A stretch of 64,000 bases of DNA, taken from positions 1,736,001-1,800,000 of the forward strand of contig NC_084462.1 of assembly GCF_027409185.1 (NCBI RefSeq), read 5' to 3'. This DNA comes from Cynocephalus volans (Eukaryota; Chordata; Mammalia; Dermoptera; Cynocephalidae). Of the stretch, positions 35,477-45,247 are shown in pieces. Positions within the stretch are counted from its first letter, which is position 1, and every line of letters begins with the position of its first letter. The notes beneath the pieces are model-generated. The model was not told the DNA's origin. It was given only the letters and a program-made list of their open reading frames with translations, and did no database searches. The position numbers and the translations under genes are program-made.

Positions 35477-35790
35477 GAGGGAGATTGGAGAGTCAGAGTC
35501 AGAGGAAGAGATGGAATGGCAGAAGCAGAAGTTAGAGTGGTGAATATAGGGGAAGGAGCCACGATCTAAAGAATGCTGACGGCTCCTAAAAGCTAAAAAA
35601 CTCTAGAAAACGGATTTTCCCCTAGATCCTACCTAAGGAATGCAGGCCTGCCAACACCTTGATTTCACCCAGTAACACTGATTTCAGACTGCTAAACTCC
35701 AGAACTGTAAGATAATAAATTCATGTTGTTTTAAGCCACTAAGCTTGTGATCATTAGTTGCAGCAGCAATAGGAAACTAATATAATATAT

Positions 35791-36092
35791 AATCAAAAAA
35801 GAGATTGTTTCCAAAAATAGATTTATAAAAAAGAAACACCTACAACTAAATAAGAAAAAGTAAAGGGGAGGGAACAGAAAGCTTGAGTAGGCACATTTCT
35901 AAGGAAGACATACAAATAGTCAATAAACATATGACAAAATGCTCAACTTCATTAGTCAGCAAGAAAATGTAAATTAAAACCACAATGAAAATAGATGGAT
36001 ATATATTCCCGGAAAAACCACTGACGTCAGACCTTGGTCACAGAATGTACAAGTTAATCCTGGTCCATACAGTCATATCAGAAAGCATGGAA
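35791..36092 (+). mobile_element. L1 fragment
   Basis: 'ctaaggaagacatacaaata' and 'aagaaaatgtaaattaaaac' are L1 ORF2 3'-region text, truncated by the SINE at 36093. Confidence 0.6.
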
Positions 36093-36275
36093 GAGGGCCA
36101 GCCCGTGGCTCACTCGGGAGAGTGTGGTGCTGATAACACCAAGGCCACGGGTTTGGATCCTATATAGGGATGGCCGGTTCGCTCACTGGTTGAGTGTGGT
36201 GCTGACAACACCAAGCCAAGGGTTAAGATCCCCTTACTGGTCATCTTTTATTTTAAAAAAAAAAGAAAAAAGAAA
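36093..36275 (+). mobile_element. tRNA-Ile SINE dimer
   Basis: Full dimer flanked by 'agaaagcatggaag' on both sides. Confidence 0.92.
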
Positions 36276-36399
36276 AAAGAAAGCATGGAAGTTATTAAAG
36301 ACTACCGGGGTCTTGTGAAAAGGACTTAGGAGTAAACTTGAAGAGACTCCTAGAAGCCAAAGATAAGACGATTTGAGCATCAATAGAAAGAGCTGCAGG

Positions 36400-36580
36400 A
36401 CCGGCCCGTGGCTGACTCGGGAGAGTGTGGTGCTGATAACACCAAGGCCCCGGGTTCGGATCCCATATACGGATGGCCGGTTCGCTCACTGGCTGAGCGT
36501 GGTGCTGACAACACCAAGTCAAGGGTTAAGATCCCCTTACCGGTCATCTTAAAAAAAAAAGAAAAAAGAAAAAAAAGAAA
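36400..36580 (+). mobile_element. tRNA-Ile SINE dimer
   Basis: Full dimer; the short flank 'agctgca' is repeated on both sides. Unit 1 has 'gtggctgactcgg'. Confidence 0.9.
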
Positions 36581-36766
36581 CAGCTGCAATGGACCTAAAC
36601 ACATCAAATATACTTAAATCTGTGAGTTCATAAAGATGCTAAAAAGAAAAACTCTCAACGATCACATTTGGCTATTAGGCAACAAATTCATTTTTTAAAC
36701 TGGTAACTTTCCTGTACACACTGTATGCCAGGGGGTTACAAAAGTCTGATAAGAAGTTTCTCTTTC

Positions 36767-36895
36767 GGGCCGAGCCTGTGGCACACTTGGTAGAGTGCGG
36801 CGCTGGGAGCGCTGCGACGCTCCGGCCGCGGGTTCGGATCGGTGCACTCACTGGCTGAGTGCCGGTCACGAAAAGGACAAAAAAAAAAAAAAAAG
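36767..36895 (+). mobile_element. Divergent SINE subfamily with GC-rich anticodon arm
   Basis: The body opens 'gggccgagcctgtggcacac' but has 'ctgggagcgctgcgacgctc' where the other SINEs have 'ctgataacacc', and it ends 'gccggtcacgaaaaggac' plus poly(A). The target duplication is 'agaagtttctctt'. I believe this is a separate colugo SINE type. Confidence 0.85.
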
Positions 36896-37339
36896 AAGTT
36901 TCTCTTCCTAGAAGTATTTCAGCTAAAAAAAAAAAGAGAGAGAGAGAGAGGAATGATAAGCTTAGCATACCACCATTTCATAAAGTCTAATGAATATACA
37001 GGTCTACACAATGATCATCAGTGGCTTCTAACATCACAAATAAACAACCAGGCATTTTTTGTCTCCTGACAGAAATACATAAAACCATTCATGAAGTATT
37101 CTTGCTAGAATATTGAATGTAAAACTAATCAACTTCTCTACTTAACCACCAATTTATGAGAAATACAAGGGACAGCAGAGTATGTTAAACAATACCACAG
37201 GGAGGCAATCAGCAAAATCCAGACAGTTGGGAATTCTATAGACAAATAACCCAGTTTTATCAATATGTTGCACAGGAATAAAAGAGACAAACTACCCTAA
37301 TAGATTAAAGTCATAAGAGATATAGCAATAAATTGCAAC

Positions 37340-38340
37340 ATCTGAATTTTATTTGGATACTGATTCAAACAAACCTTAAAAAATATGAGACCTTTCTCAA
37401 ACATAGAGTTAAACACAGAGTTACCATATGAACTAGCAATTCCACTCTTAGGTATATACCCGAGAGAAATAAAAACAAATGTCCATACAAAAACTTTTAC
37501 ATGAATGTTCATAGCAACACTATTCATAATAGCGACAAAGTGGAAACAACACAAAATGTCCATCAACTGACGAATGGATAGATAGAATGTGCAGGTATAT
37601 CCATATCATGGAGTATTACTCAGCAATAGAAAGAAATGAAGTACTGATACAGGCTACAACATGGATGAATCTGGAAAACATTATACTAAGTATGAGAAGC
37701 CAGTCACAAAAGACCACATATTATATGAGTTCATTTATATGAAATGTCCGGAATAGGCAAATCTACATAGAGACAGAAAGTAGATTAGTGGTGGCTTAAA
37801 GCTGGGGGCAAGGGTGCAGCTGGGGAGTAAGGAGGTGATGGCTGGGAGGTGTGGTGTCTTTTGGGGGTAATGAAAATGTACTAAAATTAACTGTAGTGAC
37901 GAATGCACAACTCTGTGAATATACTAAAGCCATTGAATTATACACTTTAAATGAATTACACACGTTTACATGTGAACTGTATTTTAATAAAGCTGTTAAA
38001 AAAAGATAAAGCTACCAGAAAAAAAATGTTATGAGACAACCAGGAAAATCTGAATACTGAGTGCATATTTGATGATACCAAATATTATTTGTTTTAGGTA
38101 TGATAATAGTCTTGTGGGCTTTTAAAAATGGGATTCTTATTTTTTATAGATACCTGACTCATCTACAGATGAAGTGATAAATTTGGGAATCGCTTTAAAA
38201 TAACGGGGAGGCAAGAGTGGGGGGAGGAAAGATGAAACCAGATTGGATATGAGTTGGTCATTATTGAAGCTGGATGATGGGCACATAGCAATTCATTATG
38301 ATATTCTTTTGCAAGTATTTGAAAATTTCTAAAACAAAAG
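37340..38340 (+). mobile_element. L1 3' end
   Basis: Typical text runs 'tatgaactagcaattccact', 'atacccgagagaaataaaaa', 'caacatggatgaatctggaa', into a 3' UTR near 38000-38340. No intact frame. Confidence 0.7.
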
Positions 38341-38759
38341 GAGTGGAAGACAGAAGACCATCTTTTTCAGGCTACCCCTGACTCCCTGTGTAAACCTCTC
38401 TTTCTTCCAGGTCTCTTCATGAGAACTGAGAATGACCATAGCTACATCTCACGCCATTCTCGTGAGGCGTAAAAGTGAAGATGTGTAATGACGCCTCACC
38501 AAGGACTCGGCTCCATTGCGTTTAACAAGGCCAGAGATTCCCACGAGCAGTCCAGAAGAAAATACTCTGATTACATCCCAGGGTGCTAAGAAACCCGACT
38601 TTAGAAAATAGAGATCCGCAGAGCTATGCAGAGAAGTTCCTACAGTAGAAACCGGTTTTCCTGTTGCTCAGTCAGTATCCCCTACAGCAATGTAGGATAT
38701 CCTCAGTTCAAGTTCAAACAAGCTTGTGGTTAGGTTCTGGCAAGAGTCCCGGAGGAGGT
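38341..38759. other. No recognisable gene
   Basis: Unique-looking sequence of moderate GC content upstream of the promoter-like patch. Confidence 0.4.
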
Positions 38760-39240
38760 AAAAGTTAGGGTGGGAGGAGGAGACACTTCCGTCAAGGTCC
38801 TCCTCCCACCCCTACCAGTTTATCTGGTAAGCCCCTGCTTTTCAATCCCTCCCCCTCGCCCCCACAGGTTACATCCCCAAAGCTGGAATTTGGGGGACAG
38901 AAAGGAGGACGAGCGCCAGAGCTCCCAAAGGAAGTAGGCTGGAGACTCCCTCGCGTGGAGCAGGCCACCGCCTTCTCTCTCCCATGCCCACCTTGCCCGA
39001 CTGAGTCTTCAAGGTGACAGATGGTGTGGATGGGGGCGGGGCTACAAGGGTACAGGAGCCAATGAGCGATGAGGTTCACGCCCCCTCCGGTCCTCCTATC
39101 TTGGAGCTGGAGGAGTGTGAGACTTCAAAGGTCCGGAGATTTCCGACACCTCTACCTTATCCACCCACCAGACCCACCCCTCGAGTCCCACCCACCCATG
39201 GCTGGGGGTGTCTTCCTTCCTTTATCAAAGAAACTTAGCC
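38760..39240. promoter_or_regulatory. GC-box/CCAAT promoter-like patch between the SLC6 copies
   Basis: A GC box 'gggggcggggc' (about 39032-39042) sits 17-25 bp from a CCAAT box 'gagccaatgagcg', with another 'cgccccc' at 39079. The patch is GC-rich and carries scattered CpGs, unlike its surroundings. It lies 5.8 kb upstream of copy A exon 1 and could be its ancestral promoter with an untranslated first exon (minus-strand donor 'ggcaag|gtgggc' near 38994). The role is inference. Confidence 0.4.
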
Positions 39241-40259
39241 GTGGGCCCTGAGGAATCCCAAATCCTGGGATCTCTGAGCATTTAGGCGAAACCCGTTCCC
39301 TGGAACTTTGGAATCCCAACCATCACTATCCACAGCCCTCATCCCCAGTCGCTAACGGACTGGACCCCATCTCTTCTTGCCAAGTACTTCAGCTCCATTA
39401 TGGAGCGGCCCTCAGACGAGTTCCAAGAAACCCATTCAGTTATCATTCGCTGGACAAATTCATTTGATTTAACCCCATGATAAAACCAGTGATGTCTCTT
39501 ACTAAGCAGCAATGGGACCCTTGGCGGGCTCAGAGATACTGCTTCGTACCACAAACTGGTAGAGAGAGCATTGATTTGCAGATGGACTTAGTCTACAACA
39601 TAGTGTTGGGACTTCCATTGCAGTTTTGCAATCTCTTTTTAAAAATAATTCTTAGATTTATGATAGGATTACCATATCTCAGTAGCAAGCACATCAATAT
39701 CTTTCCATCTTTGTTGAATCCTGTCATTTCCCAGATTTCACACTGGGCTAAAGGCCAGTCCTAATCTAGTGTCTGAATTTACAAGAGGAGGGCAGGAACT
39801 CAGGGCTAGATACTTGGCTGTAGAAAAAATGGAAGCCTTGTGAGGAGAAAACTGAACACCTGAGACATCTATAGGGAAAAAAAAGACCTGCTAAGACGCA
39901 GTGCTTGCAGTTCCAATGGACTGACTTATTGACCAACAGCATTGCTCCTCCAGCTCTACTCCAGTAGGTGGGCACGCCAAAAACAGCAGGCTTGGCAGGC
40001 GTGGCCAACGTGCATATGAATTGTGCATGAGTGTGTAAGGAAGCACGTGGGGAAAACACAATGACAGTGGTAACCAAGGAAGACAGGGCCCAGGAGGGGG
40101 CTGTAAAGCCAGGCCCCATGAGCCCCCCAAATAATGCCTCTCCCATTAGGAATAAAAGTGATTCTGGATCCAGGGATATCAATAGTGGCAAGTTGATATT
40201 AAGAGTTGTCTGTTTGATCTGTTTTGAGGGATGGGTGATGTCAGGCAAAATGAATGAAG
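39241..40259. other. Intergenic DNA between copy B 3' end and the promoter patch
   Basis: No coding similarity is visible. The 174-codon minus frame 39766-40290 begins over the copy B tail in the wrong frame and is a shadow. I did not find an AATAAA on the minus strand here. Confidence 0.4.
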
Positions 40260-40514
40260 TTAGGAATTCACATGACAGGTTGATGAACACTTTGTTTTAT
40301 CATCTTGTAGAATTTTCTCCTTTTGGACTCCTTTACTGGGCACTACTGGTCACTTAGGGATTTGGATAGGTCCATCCCCATTCTTGTGCCTTAAGGGAAT
40401 CCCACGGGCGAGGCAGTATACAAAGTAGGTAGGGACAGGGAGGATGACAATGATGAAAAGGGCAATCATCAAGAGTAGTGTCCATGATGGGTACTGTCGG
40501 AGCACCTCTTTTGT
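40260..40514 (-). pseudogene. SLC6A16: Copy B exon 10: last TM and truncated tail
   Basis: T-K-E-V-L-R-Q-Y leads into a TM (L-L-L-M-I-A-L-F-I-I-V-I-L-P-V-P) and G-I-P-L-R-H-K-N-G-D-G-P. TGA follows at 40350-40352. The same frame continues with P-S-K-G-V-Q-K-E-K-I-L-Q-D and S-T-C-H-V-N-S to a second stop at 40260-40262, which matches the end of human SLC6A16 as recalled. The base before the aligned exon start is not AG (ctct|acaaaag), unlike copy A. Confidence 0.82.
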
Positions 40515-40713
40515 AGAGAAATCAGAAAAACATTCAGAATATCAAAATTCCCAGGAGAAAAGACTTGTGGAGGGGAACGGTAGGAGGAGAACCAGGGCAG
40601 AGAATTAATGAGTCTTCAGGGAGTCAGAGAATGAGATGACTGCGTCCTCTGGCCAAGGGTGGATTGAAAGGTCTGGCCTCACTCCCTAAGGAGTTCTAGG
40701 GACGGAGGCTCAC

Positions 40714-40876
40714 ACTGCTTGAGTCCCAGGCCACAGAGGTGAAGGTCTTCATACAAACGTAAACCAGGATTGTCACAAACATGATTAGCAGCACAAATGG
40801 ACAAAGACAGCACCACAGCCAACAATACGGGGGGGAGATGGGGTGTCCCAACAGGATCTCCAGTTCTGAAAGGAAC
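40714..40876 (-). pseudogene. SLC6A16: Copy B exon 9: TM10-11 region
   Basis: This is an intact 163-nt exon in correct phase ([16 protein letters not shown] to V-A-W-D-S-S-S), with acceptor 'ccccag' and donor 'agt|gtgagc'. It is 68 nt shorter than the expanded copy A exon. Confidence 0.88.
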
Positions 40877-42755
40877 CTGGGGATGGGCCACAAGAGTGTG
40901 GGAGGTGCAGTCATGCCTTACACAGCCTTGGGCAAGGCCAGCCCAACCTTAGCATCTTTAAAATATTCTATTGCAACTGTGATCTCCTGCTTCATCCTTT
41001 CTCATCTCATCTCATCCTCTCTCATCTTCTCCCTCGTCAGTCTGTCTTCCATCCCAATCCAAGAAAATCTCAAAAGTACCCTTCTACTGTGCAGGAACAT
41101 TCCATGGGTACCCAATGCCCTCAGGATAAATGCTCTCAGGGTAAAGGCCAAGTCCCTTTCATTCATCCCATGAACATGAGAATGTCTATGATGTGCCAGG
41201 GTACCCAGCAGTGAACACCACAGACACAAAAAAGTAACACTCAGCCCTCAGAGAACTTAGCTTCTTTCAGCTATATATCCAGTCTCATTTAGTATGTATT
41301 TTCAGTATTAATAAATATACAAGTGCAGTCCTTTCGTTTAGAATGCCAGTCTCCCTTTCTCTGCCTATTCATTTGTCCAGACTCTGCTTAAGCATCCTCT
41401 CCTCCAGAAAACCCTCCCTAACTCTCCAGTCTTCCTTAAACAACCATCTGTGCACCTAGACTGTCCCGTTACCTCTATTATAGACTTACCACCCTGTACT
41501 GGGATTGTCTGCTGAGCCAAGTATATGTCTTCCTCTTTGGACTCTGTGCTCTTTGAGAGGAGGAGCTCAATCTAATTCATTTATGTATCAGTACCACAAG
41601 GCTTTCCTGACACAGAGAAAGCCTCAAGAAATATTTGTTGAATGAGTTAATCAATGAGTTAATAAGTGAGCAAACTGACTCCAAGAACCACTATCACCTG
41701 AAAATGTTGCTGCCACCTGAGCCTTTCACCCTTGAATAATATCACTTGGATGTCCACACACCAGCCTGGTAAAAAGCTGGGCTCAGGAGTCCCTTGTATT
41801 TGGTTTGGATTCTCCCACTCTTCTATTCTAGTTATGTCTTCTAGATCCCAGTATCTGATTATCTTCTTCCCTTTTCCTGGTAGCTCTACCTTCCAGAATC
41901 AGACAACTTCTCTCAACCCACCCCTCTACCACCCTAGTCCAAGCAATTGTTAGTTCTCATTTGGAATTTTACACAGCTCCTAATTCTTCTTGCTTCATTC
42001 TTGAGCCTTGATAGTCTATTCTCTACCTGGCAGACATAGATATCTTTTTAAAAATTAAATCTCATAATGTCACTCACCTACTCAAAACCTTCCAATGCTT
42101 CATCTCTCATTCTGCATAAAAAACTAAGTCCTACAATCATAGCTCACATGATTCAGCCCCCATTACCTCTCTGGCCTTATCTCCCAATATTTTATTCCAG
42201 CCTCACTGACCTTCTTGTTACTTAAAAATAGGCATAATGCTTCCTCTGGCCCTGGTACTTACTCTTTCCCCTCTTGGAACATTCTTTCTCAAAATCTTGT
42301 CATGGCTCCCTCCCTCATTTCATTCAGGAGTCTGCTCACATGTCACCTTAACAAAAAAACCTTCCCTGCAGTCTAATCTGAATTAGTGCCCAGACACGCT
42401 CCCACTATAGATCATCTTCTATTACCCTTTGGTTTCTTTCTATTCTTTACAATTTTACTCTTAATTTTTATTTGTTAATTTGGTTACTGTCTATCTATAC
42501 CACTAGAATGTAAGCTCTCTGAGGACAGGGATGCTTTTTTTATTCAATGCAGTAACCCTGGTTACTAAAACAGTGCCTGGCACATATGAAGCACTCAAAA
42601 AATATGTTAAATGAATGAATAAATAAAAAGATTTCACAGAGGTCTTGAAATTAAGGGTCCCTATGTCACCCTAGTTGAGGGAGTAGAGGCAACAAGAAAG
42701 GAGTTGACATTCCTATAGTCCCATGTGTTGTGGAAACATGGGCTTAGGACATCAC
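40877..42755 (-). other. Copy B intron 8-9 with L2 repeats
   Basis: Reversed L2-type sequence lies at about 41000-41680 and 41940-42620. The first part is homologous to the copy A intron at 27.28-27.48 kb ('tatagacttaccaccctg'). No extra exon is seen. Confidence 0.6.
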
Positions 42756-43332
42756 CTCCTGGACCCGTAGACCTAGGCTACAGCCATGTTTTCAAATATG
42801 ATGATGATACTCAGCCATAAAAACGAATGAAATACTGCCATTTGCAACAACATGGATGGACCTTGAGAGAATTATATTAAGTGAAACAAGTCAGGCACAG
42901 AAAGAGAAATACCACATGTTCTCACTTATTGGAGGGAGCTAAAAATTAATATATAAATTCACACACACACATACACACACACACACACACACAAACCGGG
43001 GGGGGGGGGGGGGGAGAAGATATAACAACCACAATTATTTGAAGTTGATACAACAAGCAAACAGAAAGGACATTGTTGGGGGGGAGGGGGGGAGGGAGAT
43101 GGGAGGGAGGTTTTGGTGATGGGGAGCAATAATCAGCTACAATGTATATCGACAAAATAAAATTTAAAAAAAAAAAAAAAAAGAAAATAAGGGAAAAAAA
43201 AAAAAAAAACAAATATGATGATGATGATTAGGGGAAAGACTGTCCAGCATTCACTCAGCAGTCTGATGAAGGTGATGCTTGAAAGTCGAGTGAAGAAGAG
43301 GCCACACAGGAACATGAACATAGAGAAGCCCA
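42756..43332 (-). pseudogene. SLC6A16: Copy B exon 8: TM8-9 region interrupted by L1
   Basis: Outside the insert the exon is 160 nt, identical in length to copy A exon 8. It reads G-F-S-M-F-M-F-L-C-G-L-F-F-T-R and F-I-R-L-L-S-E-C-W-T-V-F-P, then after the L1 E-N-M-A-V-A, TAG (42773-42775, Trp in copy A) and V-Y-G-S-R. Confidence 0.9.
42809..43209 (+). mobile_element. Truncated L1 3' end inside copy B exon 8
   Basis: The insertion carries the last ORF2 codons ('gccataaaaacgaatgaaat'), a (CA)n, a G-run of about 18 and poly(A). The 16-bp target duplication 'caaatatgatgatgat' is at 42793-42808 and 43210-43225. Confidence 0.95.
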
Positions 43333-43473
43333 CTGGAGGAAACACTGGGTCTGGATCAAGGTCATAGGTCTGGCTGGGTGACAAGGGCTAAGTGGAGGGC
43401 ATAGGCCAGGACTGGATAAGAGTCTCGGTGGAGTCAGGGTCATTGTTGGGTGTAGGGCCATAGATCAGAGTAC

Positions 43474-43675
43474 CTGTGAGCAGCTTTGCATGTTTCCTGA
43501 GGGAAAAGAAAGTGTCCTGAAGTGAGGTAATGATGCCCTGTATGATCCCTACCACGGTGGTCAGCCCCAGGGACAGCACCAGCAGGAAGAAGAGGACAGA
43601 CCAGAAGACAAACCCAGGAAGAAATGACATAGCTTCAATAAAGGCCAGGAATGCAAAGCTTGTGCCCTCCTTAAC
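43474..43675 (-). pseudogene. SLC6A16: Copy B exon 7: TM7 region
   Basis: 202 nt, open in the right phase: V-K-E-G-T-S-F-A-F-L-A-F-I-E-A-M-S-F-L, then Q-D-T-F-F-S-L-R-K-H-A-K-L-L-T. Acceptor 'ttgcag' and donor 'cacag|gtactc' are intact. Confidence 0.9.
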
Positions 43676-44024
43676 CTGCAAGGAGAGAAAGGAAAGAAGT
43701 TAAAGTGTTCTTGAACTTAACTACAAAAAAGACAAAAAAAAAAAAAAAAAAAAAAAAGATATATTCTACCTTCTCTGGAAAGCTCCCTGAAAGCCCTGGG
43801 TCACTGAGAAAATCAAATCCCCAAGCTAACTCTGTCATGGAAAACCAATTCACCTGGTATTATCCACGGAAGGGCATTCTGCAATCTATCATTGTTTGCA
43901 TTACCAGAACTTCCGGTTATCCTGGTGCTCCTGGGATTTTTTTCTGGTGCTAATAAGAGCTGAAATTTCTGTTGTGCAGAAGACTTTGAGGAACTCTAGG
44001 CCCCCCTCAGCTATCTTTACTGAC

Positions 44025-44210
44025 CTTTAAAAACTGCTTCTCTATGTTGCACTTAGGGACCTCACTGAGGACCACGTTCTTGACATGCTGGGGCAGGCCG
44101 TTGAGCCAGGTGGTGTAAACGGAGGCTGGGTTATCAACAGGTTTTCAGGGGGCTGGGTGTCAGGAGGCAGTTTCTCCAGGTGTATGAGTTTCATAAGTAT
44201 TCCAGCATTC
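44025..44210 (-). pseudogene. SLC6A16: Copy B exon 6: extracellular loop exon with 1-nt deletion
   Basis: N-A-G-I-L-M-K-L-I-H-L-E-K-L-P-P-D reads in the entry frame to N-L-L. One nucleotide is then missing, and the rest (D-N-P-A-S-V-Y-T-T-W-L-N-G-L-P, then K-C-N-I-E-K-Q-F-L-K) continues in the exit frame. The length is 186 nt where phase requires 187. Confidence 0.88.
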
Positions 44211-44985
44211 CTGGGGATAGGAGGTTGAATCAAATAAGAATCGTTTGGACTCTTAGGAAACGATTTCCCTTTTCCCTTATCTTCTAGATGAGAAGAAGGG
44301 ATATCATTAGCCTAATATTGCTGTTCTGGGTAAGGTAGAGCCTGGAATGAAACTTAGAAGTCACCAACCTCCAGGGCCATGAATTAGTCTGTGTGAGCTC
44401 AGAGAATTTATGACCATGGGGGACCCCAGGTGAAGTATTTTTTATAGTCTTCTAGAAGACTCTGTGATCTCTGTTCTAGTGATGAGATCTCTTATTCACT
44501 TCCTACTAATTCCCTCCCTCCCTTCTGAGACTAATGGGTAAAAGTCAACCTCCTAAGCTTCATATTACAGAATTTGGGGAGCACAGTTTACTTAGACTAC
44601 AATGTGTATAATGCTCCCATGGAGTTGTGCTACGAGAGAGAAACTGCCTCTTGGACTTTGTTATCTAACACCTGATGAATATTTCAGCCCCATCTTCCCC
44701 CCCCCGATTCTGTTCATATTCCATGTTCTGGCCAGACTTAATTACTTATAGTTTCAGGACCCACATGCCCTCTCTTGCCCAGTACCACCCTCATGCCCAC
44801 CCCCATTCTTCACTGGCTAATTTCTGCAGATCCTAAAAAACCAGCTCATTGCTCTAAAGAACTACAATGGAAGGCTTGCCAAGATTTACTGATAAGAGCA
44901 AAATGCAAGCTTCCGAAAAATAAGTATAGTTTGATCACATTTTAGAAAATAAAATACTATATACTATTCTAATAATAGGCCAATT
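44211..44985 (-). other. Copy B intron homologous to copy A intron
   Basis: The order of shared phrases ('ttagcctaatattg/ttagcctagag', 'ggtaaggtagagcctg', 'catgcccacccccattcttc', 'ctacaatggaaggcttgcc') matches copy A 29041-29880. Homology then stops and reappears at 60.96 kb. Confidence 0.75.
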
Positions 44986-45159
44986 AGATATTTGGACCAA
45001 TCTTCTCATTAAAAATAACTTAAAAGTCTGGAAAATATTTTTAAATCTTCTCAAAGAATAAAAATGTTAACAAGATAATAAGGAATTATCAGGCAAAAAT
45101 CAAAGTACAGACAAAAGCAGTGGGGAAAGGGGATTTCCAAAGACACTTTGTCTCAAAGA

Positions 45160-45247
45160 TACAAGGATACTTCAAAAAGTTCATGAAAAAATAGAATTAA
45201 AAGACAATATAAATATTTCCATGAACTTTTTGAAGTACTCTCATGTA
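45160..45247. mobile_element. Palindromic MITE, copy 3 of 4
   Basis: Ends 'tacaaggatacttcaaaaag' and 'ctttttgaagtactctcatg' form inverted arms around an AT-rich centre. Confidence 0.78.

Larger units (their letters stand above)
34689..35790 (+). mobile_element. MLT1 LTR split by a SINE and an MST LTR
   Basis: The outer parts (34689-34890 and 35480-35790) read as an MLT1 LTR: 'ctaatccccagaagctgtga' and the 3' end 'ttgttttaagccactaagc'. Inside are a SINE dimer and an MST-type LTR. Confidence 0.75.
40260..44210 (-). pseudogene. SLC6A16: SLC6A16-like pseudogene, copy B (3' half in window)
   Basis: Five consecutive 3' exons encode the region from the TM6-7 loop to the C-terminus of an SLC6 symporter. 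Matches to SLC6A16 (NTT5) as I recall it include S-F-L-P-x-x-V-F-W-S, G-I-I-Q-G-I-I-T-S-L-Q-D-T-F, M-F-x-x-C-G-L-F-F-T-R and L-L-G-H-P-I-S-P. It would be a 12-TM plasma-membrane solute carrier. Damage: a 1-nt deletion in the loop exon, an L1 in the middle of the TM8-9 exon, TAG for Trp in that same exon, an altered acceptor before the last exon, and an early stop. Upstream exons (TM1-6) were not found to 64 kb. I use the symbol for the family match; orthology to human SLC6A16 rather than SLC6A21 needs a tree. Confidence 0.82.

Noticed and set aside
39766-40290. 174-codon minus-strand open frame
   Set aside because: It overlaps the SLC6 copy B tail in a different frame; the true frame is identified by family similarity.
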